Shown piece by piece: positions 1 through 6,700 of a DNA stretch of 9,981 nucleotides. Each line of letters starts with the position of its first letter. The stretch's first letter is position 1. This DNA is from Paracoccaceae bacterium (GTDB lineage Bacteria; Pseudomonadota; Alphaproteobacteria; Rhodobacterales; Rhodobacteraceae), in assembly GCA_007129775.1 (NCBI GenBank), contig SKUV01000158.1:1-9981 (forward strand). The letters run 5' to 3'. The notes under the pieces were generated by a model. That model saw only the letters and a list, made by a program, of their open reading frames with translations, was not told the DNA's origin and did no database searches. Both the position numbers and the translations under genes were made by a program.

Positions 1-527
1 CAGACCGCATTGGCGGTGATCCCGGCGCGCGCGCCCTCCTGGGCGAGGCTTTTCACGATGCCCAGATCGCCCGCCTTGGTCGCGGCATAGTTCACCTGCG
101 CGAACTGCCCCTTCTGGCCGTTGATCGAGGAAATCACCACGACCCGGCCGAACTTGCGCTCGCGCATGCCCGGCCAGACCGGGTGGATGGTGTTGAAGAC
201 GCCGGTCAGGTTGGTGTCGATCACCTGATGCCATTGCTCGGGGGTCATGCGGTGAAAGGGCGCGTCGCGCGTTATGCCGGCATTGGCGATCACGATGTCG
301 ACGGGGCCGAGATCGGCCTCCACCTTTTCGATGCCGGCCTTGCTGGCCTCGTAATCGGCGACATTCCACTTGTAGGTGGGGATGCCGGTTTCCTCGGTGA
401 ATTTCGCGGCGGCCTCGTCATTGCCGGCGTAATTCGCCGCGACGGTATGGCCGGCCTCTTTCAGTGCCCGGGAAATGGCCGCGCCGATCCCGCGCGAGCC
501 CCCCGTGACAAGTGCGACTCTGGGCAT
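1..527 (-). CDS. phbB: Acetoacetyl-CoA reductase PhbB (partial, C-terminus outside window)
   Basis: NADPH-dependent reduction of acetoacetyl-CoA to (R)-3-hydroxybutyryl-CoA, the second cytoplasmic step of polyhydroxybutyrate synthesis. The 175 codons present form a short-chain dehydrogenase/reductase. The N-terminal cofactor motif TGGSRGIG lies at residues 8-15, followed by a conserved NAG within IANAGITRD. The catalytic set is Ser134 (in SSING), Tyr147 and Lys151 (YAATK). The family is about 240 residues long, so roughly 65 C-terminal residues lie beyond base 1. The start is ATG at 527, preceded by a strong Shine-Dalgarno, GGGAGGA. It lies 91 bases downstream of phaA on the same strand, the usual phaA-phbB pair, with a stable hairpin between them. 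The close relative FabG is the main alternative. The phaA neighbour and the RDAPFHRM-type segment favour PhbB. Confidence 0.95.
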   Translation of the reverse strand, partial: MPRVALVTGGSRGIGAAISRALKEAGHTVAANYAGNDEAAAKFTEETGIPTYKWNVADYEASKAGIEKVEADLGPVDIVIANAGITRDAPFHRMTPEQWHQVIDTNLTGVFNTIHPVWPGMRERKFGRVVVISSINGQKGQFAQVNYAATKAGDLGIVKSLAQEGARAGITANAV

Positions 528-575
528 GTGTCCTCCCTAATCTCTTGTTGCAGAAATCTGGTTACGCGAGCAAAG

Positions 576-604
576 GCCCGCACGCAAGATTATTGCGCGC
601 GGGC
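576..604 (-). terminator. Stable intercistronic hairpin between phaA and phbB
   Basis: On the minus strand the RNA would read GCCCGCGCGCAA, loop UAAUC, UUGCGUGCGGGC: a 12-bp stem with a single G-U wobble. It starts 15 bases after the phaA stop codon. The bases that follow are CUUUGCUCG, so there is no real U-tract. It could be a partial terminator, or an mRNA-stabilising or processing element that sets the phaA:phbB ratio. The structure is read directly from the sequence; its role is inferred. Confidence 0.55.
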
Positions 605-618
605 GGCTTTGGCCTGCT

Positions 619-1791
619 TCAGCGCTCCAGACACATGGCGACGCCCATGCCGCCGCCGATGCAGAGCGTGGCGAGGCCCTTTTTCGCGTCGCGGCGCTTC
701 ATCTCGAACAGCAGGGTGTTGAGGATGCGCGCGCCGCTGGCGCCGATGGGGTGGCCGATGGCGATGGCGCCACCGTTCACATTGACGATCTCGGGGTTCC
801 AGCCCATGTCCTTGTTGACAGCGCAGGCCTGCGCGGCGAAGGCTTCGTTCGCCTCCACCAGATCGAGATCCTCGGGCTTCCAGCCGGCCTTTTCCAGCGC
901 CTTGCGGCTGGCGTGGATCGGACCCACGCCCATGATCGATGGGTCGAGCCCCGCCGTCGCGTAGGAGGCGATGCGCGCCAGCGGTTCCAGCCCGCGGCGG
1001 GCGGCCTCATCGGCCGACATGACCAGCACGCCGGCGGCGCCGTCGTTCAGGCCGCTGGCATTGGCGGCGGTCACGCTGCCGTCCTTCACGAAGGCCGGGC
1101 GCAGTTTCTGCATCGCCTCGATCGTGGCGCCGTGGCGGATGTATTCATCGGCCTCGACCACGGTGTCGCCCTTGCGGGTGGAGATGGTGAAGGGCACGAT
1201 TTCATCGGTGAACCTGCCGGCCTTCTGCGCGGCCTCGGCCTTGTTCTGGCTGGCCACGGCGAAGGCGTCCTGCTCATCGCGGCTGATCTGCCATTTCTCG
1301 GCGACATTCTCGGCGGTCTGGCCCATGTGATAGCCGTTGAAGGCGTCCCACAACCCGTCGCGGATCATCGAATCGATGAACTTGACATCGCCCATCTTGT
1401 GGCCCGCGCGCAGATGCGCGACGTGGGGCGAGAGCGACATGTTTTCCTGCCCGCCGGCCGCGACGATGGCGGCATCGCCTAGTTGCACGTGCTGGGCGGC
1501 GATGGCCACGGCGCGCAGGCCCGATCCGCAGACTTGGTTGATGCCCCAAGCCGCGGATTCCATCGGAAGACCCGCCTTGACATGGGCCTGCCGCGCCGGG
1601 TTCTGGCCCTGCCCGGCGGCAAGCACCTGCCCGAGGATCGTTTCCGACACCTCCGCGGGGTCGACCCCCGCGCGTTCTACCAGCGCGCGCAGCACCTCCG
1701 CGCCCAGTTCATGCGCCGGGGTGTTCGCGAAACTCCCGTTGAAGCTGCCGACCGCCGTGCGCGCCGCCGAGACGATAACCACATTCGTCAT
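619..1791 (-). CDS. phaA: Acetyl-CoA C-acetyltransferase (beta-ketothiolase) PhaA
   Basis: Biosynthetic thiolase that condenses two acetyl-CoA to acetoacetyl-CoA in the cytoplasm, the first step of PHB synthesis. The 390 residues are the usual family length. The nucleophile is Cys88 in NQVCGSGLRA. QENMS follows in the loop domain. The C-terminal catalytic pair is His347 (AIGHPIGASG) and Cys377 (CIGGGMGVAM). The N-terminus VIVSAARTAVGSF is typical. The ATG at 1791 has AAGGA upstream at suitable spacing. The gene is followed by phbB on the same strand and preceded by the EAL gene with a 132-base gap that could hold its own promoter. All catalytic residues are present, so the enzyme should be active. 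A degradative acetoacetyl-CoA thiolase role cannot be excluded, but pairing with phbB supports PHB synthesis. Confidence 0.96.
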   Translation of the reverse strand: MTNVVIVSAARTAVGSFNGSFANTPAHELGAEVLRALVERAGVDPAEVSETILGQVLAAGQGQNPARQAHVKAGLPMESAAWGINQVCGSGLRAVAIAAQHVQLGDAAIVAAGGQENMSLSPHVAHLRAGHKMGDVKFIDSMIRDGLWDAFNGYHMGQTAENVAEKWQISRDEQDAFAVASQNKAEAAQKAGRFTDEIVPFTISTRKGDTVVEADEYIRHGATIEAMQKLRPAFVKDGSVTAANASGLNDGAAGVLVMSADEAARRGLEPLARIASYATAGLDPSIMGVGPIHASRKALEKAGWKPEDLDLVEANEAFAAQACAVNKDMGWNPEIVNVNGGAIAIGHPIGASGARILNTLLFEMKRRDAKKGLATLCIGGGMGVAMCLER

Positions 1792-1855
1792 GCCTGGTCC
1801 TTTCCGTTGCCAGAGCCGAAATCAGGCCGGGGCGCTGCCCCGATCCTTTCAACCC

Positions 1856-1884
1856 TGTCTAAGCGGACAGGCTTTGGAGTGCAA
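1856..1884 (-). promoter_or_regulatory. Weak sigma70-like promoter candidate for phaA
   Basis: On the minus strand TTGCAC (1884-1879) and TAGACA (1861-1856) are separated by exactly 17 bases and would place transcription start about 58 bases before the phaA ATG. Each hexamer matches only about half the consensus. The -10 overlaps a 6-bp inverted repeat, CCTGTC/GACAGG (1854-1859 and 1866-1871). Position and spacing are the only support. Confidence 0.25.
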
Positions 1885-1923
1885 TCGCATGCGGCCCGGC
1901 GGCGGGTGCGGCGGGCGTGTGTT

Positions 1924-2760
1924 TCAGGCTTGCTGCACAGCCCAGTCGGGCTGGGCCACCGGCAGGCCGAAATGGAAGCCTTGCAGGAAATCCGCGCCCA
2001 GTTCGGACAGCACCGCGGCCTCTGCCTCGGTCTCTACCCGCGGGGCGACGCTGAACATGTCCAGTTGCCGGGCGAGCGCGATCAGCGCGCCGGTCAGCAC
2101 CTGATTGTCGGCGTCACTGTCGATGCCGCGAATGAACTGGCCGTCGATCTTGACCATGTCGAAGCTCAGATCCCGCAGATGCCGGAAAGAGGACCAGCCC
2201 GCCCCGAAATCGTCGAGCGCGAAGGTCACGCCGCGCCGCTGCACCCCTTGCATGAAGTTGCGTACGATCTCGGGCATCAGAAGCGCCGAGCGTTCCGTGA
2301 TCTCGAGAATGAGCCGGCCGCCCAGCGTCGGATCGGTGTTCAGGCCGCGGCGGAGCGATTCCGTCCAGCGCGGGTAGCCGATGGAGCGCGCCGACATGTT
2401 GATCGACAGCCGCAGGCCCGGCGTCCGGCGCAGGGCGGTGATGCCCGATTGCAGGGCGATCACGTCAAGCTCTCGCCCCGTCTCCTCCGTCTCGGCGGCG
2501 TCGATGAAATCGCGCGCGGGGATGATGCGGCCGTTCGGATCGAGGATGCGCAGCATGCCTTCGTGAAAGGCGGGGCGCCCGGGATCGAGCGCATGGACCA
2601 CCGGTTGAAAGGCCAGCATCACGCTGCGTTGGGCGATGGCCTTGCGCACCATCGCCAGTGCTGCCGAATCGCGCGCCGACACCGCCGCGGAAAGGGGGCT
2701 ATCGAGCCCCGGCTCCACCTGCTCCGTCACGGGGGGTGCGCCCCGGGTGCCCTTTGCCAT
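1924..2760 (-). CDS. EAL-domain protein, probably catalytically impaired c-di-GMP phosphodiesterase or c-di-GMP sensor
   Basis: A 278-residue cytoplasmic protein that is almost entirely one EAL domain (about residues 40-270), with no GGDEF, PAS or membrane segment. Positions aligning with the catalytic set of the phosphodiesterase RocR are Glu67 (in a variant EGML instead of EALL), Asn121, Glu153, Asp183-Asp184 (DDFGAGWSS), Lys204 (KID) and Gln260. Spacings between these from Asn121 onward equal those of RocR. The AEGVE motif reads APRVE, so Pro240 replaces the glutamate at the position of RocR Glu352, which is needed for catalysis. It may therefore bind c-di-GMP or a protein partner rather than hydrolyse the nucleotide. 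The ATG at 2760 has AGGAG seven bases upstream. It lies 84 bases downstream of the tlpA-like gene and 132 bases upstream of phaA on the same strand. A link to PHB metabolism is not shown. Confidence 0.9.
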   Translation of the reverse strand: MAKGTRGAPPVTEQVEPGLDSPLSAAVSARDSAALAMVRKAIAQRSVMLAFQPVVHALDPGRPAFHEGMLRILDPNGRIIPARDFIDAAETEETGRELDVIALQSGITALRRTPGLRLSINMSARSIGYPRWTESLRRGLNTDPTLGGRLILEITERSALLMPEIVRNFMQGVQRRGVTFALDDFGAGWSSFRHLRDLSFDMVKIDGQFIRGIDSDADNQVLTGALIALARQLDMFSVAPRVETEAEAAVLSELGADFLQGFHFGLPVAQPDWAVQQA

Positions 2761-2769
2761 GCGCCTTCT

Positions 2770-2788
2770 CCTGCCGTTCGCGGGCAGG
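2770..2788 (-). promoter_or_regulatory. Hairpin overlapping the EAL gene ribosome binding site
   Basis: On the minus strand CCTGCC (2788-2783) pairs with GGCAGG (2775-2770) across a seven-base loop. The 3' arm shares three bases with the AGGAG Shine-Dalgarno at 2772-2768. Folding could partly hide the ribosome binding site. The inverted repeat is directly visible; regulation is inference. Confidence 0.3.
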
Positions 2789-2844
2789 ATGGCGCGGGCG
2801 GGTTAAGAAACGCTTGCGCTGGCCGGGGGGCGCGGCAGGTCGCC

Positions 2845-3411
2845 TCAGTCGCGGCTGTCCACCAGCGCCTGCACGATCGCCATGGCCGAGGGGCTGGCCC
2901 AGTCGGCATCGCCGGTCATCCGGGCAATTTCCTCGCCCTCGGGGGTGATCACGAGGGTGACGGGCAGCCCGAGCACCCCCATGGCCCGCGCGATGCCCTG
3001 TGTGGGATCGCGCAGGATCGGCAGGTGTTGCAACCCCGTCTCCTCGTAGAACCGCCGCACCCCGGGCAGCGGGTTGCGCCCGGTCGCTAGCGGCAGCACG
3101 GCCACTCCCTGATCGGCAAAGGCCGCCTGCAGCGCGTCGAGCGCGGGCATCTCGTGCCGGCAGGGTGCGCACCAAGTGGCCCAGAAGTTCAGGATCACCC
3201 ATTGGCCTTGCCAGTCCGCCAGCGGATGCTCGCCATCCTCCGGATCGAGCATGATCGCCTCGGGCAAGGGGCGGGGGGCGTCGTGGAAATTCAGCTTGCG
3301 CATGTCGCCGTCGCGCAATTCGGCGATGGAGGCGTAATCGGCATGGGCGGGCGCGCCCAGCGCGAGCACCGCCGCCAGAATTGCGCCCGGCCACCGGGCC
3401 GTGTAGAGCAT
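2845..3411 (-). CDS. TlpA-family periplasmic thioredoxin-like protein
   Basis: Predicted exported thiol-disulfide oxidoreductase of the TlpA/ResA group, probably reducing disulfides or helping cytochrome or envelope protein maturation in the periplasm. From the ATG at 3411 it is 188 residues. Residues 1-24 form a Sec signal peptide with a hydrophobic core (AILAAVLALG) and a cleavage site after AHA. The redoxin fold carries the active site WCAPC (Trp80-Cys84) in NFWATWCAPCRHEMP. The cis-proline is Pro150 (GLPVTLVI). The start is uncertain. The ATG at 3411 gives an ideal signal peptide but has a poor Shine-Dalgarno. The in-frame ATG at 3456 has GGAGG 11 bases upstream but a long n-region, and its start codon would overlap that of argH. 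The gene diverges from argH and is followed by the EAL gene. Its exact substrate cannot be told. Confidence 0.88.
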   Translation of the reverse strand: MLYTARWPGAILAAVLALGAPAHADYASIAELRDGDMRKLNFHDAPRPLPEAIMLDPEDGEHPLADWQGQWVILNFWATWCAPCRHEMPALDALQAAFADQGVAVLPLATGRNPLPGVRRFYEETGLQHLPILRDPTQGIARAMGVLGLPVTLVITPEGEEIARMTGDADWASPSAMAIVQALVDSRD

Positions 3412-3454
3412 CCGGGCAACGGGGCCGGTGCCCTTGCGGGCAAGGAAAGCGATC

Positions 3455-4846
3455 ATGACGGGCACAACCTCCAACACGATGTGGGGCGGGCGCTTCGCCG
3501 CCGGGCCCGATGCGATCATGGAGGCGATCAACGCCTCGATCGGGTTCGACAAGCGCCTCGCCGCGCAGGATATTCAGGGCTCGCGCGCCCATGCCGCGAT
3601 GCTGGCGGCGCAGGGTGTCATCTCGGATAACGACGCACGGGCGATCCGTGAAGGCTTGCTCACGGTGTTGTCAGAGATCGAGGCCGGAAGTTTCGCCTTT
3701 TCCACCGCGCTCGAAGACATCCACATGAATGTGGAGGCGCGGCTGAAGGAGATCATCGGCGCGCCGGCGGGCCGGCTGCATACCGCGCGCTCGCGCAACG
3801 ATCAGGTGGCGACGGATTTCCGGCTGTGGGTGCGCGACCAGATCGACGGCGCCATCGCGGGGATCGGGGCGCTGCAGCGCGCGCTGCTGGCGCAGGCCGA
3901 GGCCGGCGCGGATTGGGTGATGCCGGGTTTCACCCATCTGCAGACCGCGCAGCCGGTGACATGGGGTCATCACATGATGGCTTATGTGGAGATGCTGGGC
4001 CGCGATGCGAGCCGCTTTCGCGACGCCCGCGCGCGGATGAACGAATGCCCCCTCGGCGCGGCGGCGCTGGCGGGCACGTCCTTTCCCATCGACCGGCACA
4101 TGACAGCCGAGGCGCTGGGCTTCGATGCGCCCTGCGCCAATTCGCTCGATGCGGTCAGTGACCGGGATTTCGCGCTGGAATTCCTGTCGGCAGCCACGAT
4201 CTGCGCCATGCATCTGTCGCGGCTAGCCGAGGAACTGGTGATCTGGTCTTCGGCGCAGTTCCGGTTCGTCGTGCTGTCGGACCGGTTTTCCACCGGTTCG
4301 TCGATCATGCCGCAAAAGAAAAACCCCGATGCCGCGGAACTGCTGCGCGCCAAGATCGGGCGGATCATGGGGGCGATGGTGGCGCTCTTTACGGTGATGA
4401 AGGGGCTGCCGCTGGCCTATTCCAAGGACATGCAGGAAGACAAGGAACAGGTTTTCGATGCCGCCGACACGCTGCTTCTGAGCCTCGCGGCGATGGGGGG
4501 TATGGTGCGCGACATGGCCGCCGACCGCGCCGCGCTTGAGGCCGCGGCGGCGAGCGGGTTTTCCACCGCGACCGATCTGGCCGACTGGCTTGTTCGCGAG
4601 CTCGGCCTACCTTTTCGCGAGGCGCACCACGTCACCGGCGCGCTGGTGAAACTGGCGGAGACGGAGGGTCGCGACCTGCCCGACCTGACGCTGGCGCAGA
4701 TGCAATCGGTTCATGACGGCATCACCGAAGCCGTCTTTGGCGTTCTGGGCGTGCATAATTCGGTGGCGAGCCGCCAGAGCTATGGCGGCACCGCCCCGGC
4801 GCAGGTGCGTGCCCAGATCGCCCGCTGGAAGGAGAAGCTGGGATGA
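3455..4846 (+). CDS. argH: Argininosuccinate lyase
   Basis: Splits argininosuccinate into arginine and fumarate, the final step of arginine biosynthesis, as a cytoplasmic homotetramer. The 463 residues are the usual length. It belongs to the fumarase/aspartase superfamily. Residues 9-14 read MWGGRF, typical of ArgH. HTARSRNDQVATD lies at 109-121. The conserved His161 sits in GFTHLQTAQP. The superfamily signature GSSIMPQKKNP (281-291) carries catalytic Ser282. The ATG at 3455 has AAGGA eight bases upstream. A GTG ten codons earlier is possible but has no better support. It heads a plus-strand gene string: its stop overlaps the next start (ATGA), giving translational coupling to the lipoprotein gene. 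Its promoter must lie within the divergent tlpA-like 5' region, because the gap is only 43 bases or none. Confidence 0.97.
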   Translation: MTGTTSNTMWGGRFAAGPDAIMEAINASIGFDKRLAAQDIQGSRAHAAMLAAQGVISDNDARAIREGLLTVLSEIEAGSFAFSTALEDIHMNVEARLKEIIGAPAGRLHTARSRNDQVATDFRLWVRDQIDGAIAGIGALQRALLAQAEAGADWVMPGFTHLQTAQPVTWGHHMMAYVEMLGRDASRFRDARARMNECPLGAAALAGTSFPIDRHMTAEALGFDAPCANSLDAVSDRDFALEFLSAATICAMHLSRLAEELVIWSSAQFRFVVLSDRFSTGSSIMPQKKNPDAAELLRAKIGRIMGAMVALFTVMKGLPLAYSKDMQEDKEQVFDAADTLLLSLAAMGGMVRDMAADRAALEAAAASGFSTATDLADWLVRELGLPFREAHHVTGALVKLAETEGRDLPDLTLAQMQSVHDGITEAVFGVLGVHNSVASRQSYGGTAPAQVRAQIARWKEKLG

Positions 4847-4986
4847 ACGCGATTCGCCTTGGCCTTGGCGCCGCGCTGCTGGCGATTTTGGCGGCCTGCG
4901 GGGTCGAGGGCCCGCCCACCGCCCCCGAGCGGAGCGGCATCAGCGTGACCGGCGAGGCATCGTTCGGCGTCGTGGGGGAGTTCTGA
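4843..4986 (+). CDS. Small LptM-like lipoprotein
   Basis: A 47-residue predicted lipoprotein. A lysine-free signal peptide with one arginine (MNAIRL) and the hydrophobic stretch GLGAALLAIL leads to a lipobox, LAAC, so Cys19 would be lipidated and become the mature N-terminus. The mature part starts CGVEGPPTAP, resembling the CGxKGPLxxP start of LptM (YifL), the short outer-membrane lipoprotein that helps mature the LPS transporter LptD in E. coli and whose genes often sit beside lysA or dapF. The tail (about residues 30-47) is short and contains GEASFGVVGEF. The ATG overlaps the argH stop (ATGA), with GGAGAAG-type ribosome binding sequence inside argH. Its stop overlaps the DUF2834 start (TGATG). 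The lipoprotein call is firm; the LptM relation rests on a short motif and gene position. Confidence 0.75.
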   Translation: MNAIRLGLGAALLAILAACGVEGPPTAPERSGISVTGEASFGVVGEF

Positions 4987-5303
4987 TGTCGCCGCTGCGC
5001 TGGGTCTGGCTTGTCCTCGCCATCTGGGGCGCGGTGCATCCGATGTACTGGTTCATCACATGGTTTCTGGAGAACGAGTGGAGCCTGATGGCAATGGTCG
5101 ATGCGTGGCATGCCAATGCCGCGACGTCGGGGCTGGTGTGGGATCTGACCATCGCGGCGGTGACGCTGACGGTTTTCGTGCTGGCCGAGGTCTGGGTGCG
5201 CAAGAACTGGATCGGCCTGCTGGCGATTCCCGCGACCTTCTGCATCGGGGTGTCGTGCGGGCTGCCGCTCTATCTGTTCCTGCGGGCACGGCCGGTGACC
5301 TGA
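4986..5303 (+). CDS. DUF2834 family small membrane protein
   Basis: A 105-residue integral inner-membrane protein of unknown function. Three predicted transmembrane helices lie at about residues 5-27, 48-69 and 76-100. The first is rich in Trp and contains GAVHPMYWF. The second carries an acidic residue (WDLTIAAV). The third ends in GLPLYLFLRAR, with the conserved LPLYLFLR end typical of DUF2834. No catalytic motif is visible. The start ATG overlaps the lipoprotein stop (TGATG), so translation is probably coupled to argH and the lipoprotein. The family assignment comes from overall pattern recognition of the helix layout and C-terminal motif. The role is unknown, and nothing in the neighbours (amino-acid synthesis) explains a membrane protein here. 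Confidence 0.8.
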   Translation: MSPLRWVWLVLAIWGAVHPMYWFITWFLENEWSLMAMVDAWHANAATSGLVWDLTIAAVTLTVFVLAEVWVRKNWIGLLAIPATFCIGVSCGLPLYLFLRARPVT

Positions 5304-5356
5304 GCGGCAATGCCTGCGCGGCCGATGGGTCTTGCGATGCGTAAGGCGGCAGGCTA

Positions 5357-5384
5357 GGCGCGGGCAGGGCGTGACTGCCGCGCC
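5357..5384 (+). promoter_or_regulatory. Hairpin just upstream of the lysA ribosome binding site
   Basis: GGCGCGGGCAG (5357-5367) pairs with CTGCCGCGCC (5375-5384) across a seven-base loop: ten base pairs with one bulged G. It ends directly before the lysA Shine-Dalgarno (AAAGGGG, 5386-5392). A second possible stem, GCCTGC/GCAGGC, uses 5312-5317 and 5349-5354. There is no U-tract. It could be a transcription pause, a weak terminator of the upstream genes or a translation modulator. It does not resemble the lysine riboswitch. Confidence 0.35.
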
Positions 5385-5397
5385 GAAAGGGGCGAAC

Positions 5398-6663
5398 ATG
5401 GATCATTTCATCTATCGCGACGGCATCCTGCACGCCGAGGGCGTGGCCCTGCCCGATATCGCGGCGACGGTGGGCACGCCGTTCTACTGCTATTCCGCCG
5501 CCACGCTCAGGCGTCATTACCAGTTGTTCACCGACGCGCTGTCGCCGTTGCCGCATCTGGTCTGTTTTGCCGTGAAATCCTGCAGCAACCTTGCCATCCT
5601 GCGGCTGCTGGGCGATCTGGGGGCGGGGATGGATGTGGTCTCGGGCGGGGAATACCTGCGCGCCCGGGCCGCCGGTGTCGCGGGCGAAAAGATCGTCTTT
5701 TCCGGAGTGGGCAAGACCCGGGCCGAGATGCGGCTGGCGCTGACCGACGGCGTGCGGCAGTTCAACGTCGAATCGGAGCCCGAATTGCGCGCGCTGTCCG
5801 AGGTTGCGACCGCGATGGGCACCACGGCCCCGATCACGCTGCGCGTGAATCCGGATGTGGATGCCGGCACCCATGACAAGATCGCCACGGGCCGCAAGGA
5901 GGACAAGTTCGGCATCCCCATCGCCCGCGCGCCCGGGATCTATGCCGAGGCCGCGCGTCTGCCCGGGCTGTCGGTGGTGGGTATCGATGTGCATATCGGC
6001 AGCCAGTTGACCGATCTCGCGCCGTTCGAGGCAGCCTATCGCAAGGTGGCCGATCTGACTCGGCAACTTCGTGCCGATGGCCACACGATCAGCCGGCTCG
6101 ACCTGGGCGGCGGCCTCGGCATTCCCTACACCCGCTCCAACGAGGTGCCGCCGCTGCCCTCGGATTACGGCGCGCTGATCAAGCGCACGGTCGGCGATCT
6201 GGGCTGCGAGATCGAGATCGAGCCGGGGCGCCTGATTTCCGGCAATGCGGGCATCCTCGTGTCGTCGGTGATCTGGGTGAAAGAAGGCGAAGGGCGGAAA
6301 TTTCTTATTCTTGACAGTGCGATGAACGATCTGATCCGGCCGGCGATGTATGGCGCATGGCACGATATCGTGCCGGTGGGCGAACCCGCACCCGAGGCGA
6401 TTCCCGATGTCTTCGACGTGGTCGGCCCGGTCTGCGAGAGCGGCGACACCTTCGCCCGGGGCCGCCCGCTGCCGCCGCTGGCAGAGGGCGATCTCGTGGC
6501 CTTCCGGTCGGCCGGCGCCTATGGCGCGGTGATGGCTTCGGAATACAATTCGCGCCCGCTTGTGCCCGAAGTTCTGGTTCACGGCGATCACTTCGCCGTA
6601 ATTCGGGCCCGTCCGACCTTTGACGAAATGCTCGCCCGCGATACCATCCCCGAGTGGCTGTAG
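5398..6663 (+). CDS. lysA: Diaminopimelate decarboxylase
   Basis: PLP-dependent decarboxylation of meso-diaminopimelate to lysine, the last lysine biosynthesis step, in the cytoplasm. The 421 residues match the family. It is a fold-type III alanine-racemase-like barrel with Lys60 as the PLP Schiff-base lysine (CFAVKSCSN), His199 (DVHIGSQ), the phosphate-binding GGG at 237-239 (DLGGGLGIPY), EPGR at 275-278, catalytic Cys346 in GPVCESGD and Tyr375 in GAYGAVMASEYNSRP. The ATG at 5398, giving MDHFIYRDG, fits the usual N-terminus and has AAAGGGG upstream; an upstream TTG at 5332 would add an atypical basic extension. It follows DUF2834 by 94 bases and precedes the TIGR02302 gene by 37, so it is probably co-transcribed with at least the latter. 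All key residues are intact. Confidence 0.97.
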   Translation: MDHFIYRDGILHAEGVALPDIAATVGTPFYCYSAATLRRHYQLFTDALSPLPHLVCFAVKSCSNLAILRLLGDLGAGMDVVSGGEYLRARAAGVAGEKIVFSGVGKTRAEMRLALTDGVRQFNVESEPELRALSEVATAMGTTAPITLRVNPDVDAGTHDKIATGRKEDKFGIPIARAPGIYAEAARLPGLSVVGIDVHIGSQLTDLAPFEAAYRKVADLTRQLRADGHTISRLDLGGGLGIPYTRSNEVPPLPSDYGALIKRTVGDLGCEIEIEPGRLISGNAGILVSSVIWVKEGEGRKFLILDSAMNDLIRPAMYGAWHDIVPVGEPAPEAIPDVFDVVGPVCESGDTFARGRPLPPLAEGDLVAFRSAGAYGAVMASEYNSRPLVPEVLVHGDHFAVIRARPTFDEMLARDTIPEWL

Positions 6664-6700
6664 CGCGCAACCGTCAAATTCCGCGCGTGCTGTGGCCCGG

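Noticed and set aside
1854..1871. Terminator between the EAL gene and phaA
   Set aside because: The 6-bp stem CCTGTC/GACAGG is short and has no T-run on either side.
1483..3090. Long plus-strand open frame (535 codons) opposite phaA, the EAL gene and part of tlpA
   Set aside because: It spans three well-supported genes on the other strand. Its composition (Arg, Ala, His, Gly-rich, no domain) is that of an antisense shadow in high-GC DNA.
5337..5357. Lysine attenuator leader peptide (MRKAAG)
   Set aside because: Only one Lys codon, no Shine-Dalgarno and no U-tract after the hairpin. Kept only as part of a low-interest leader observation.
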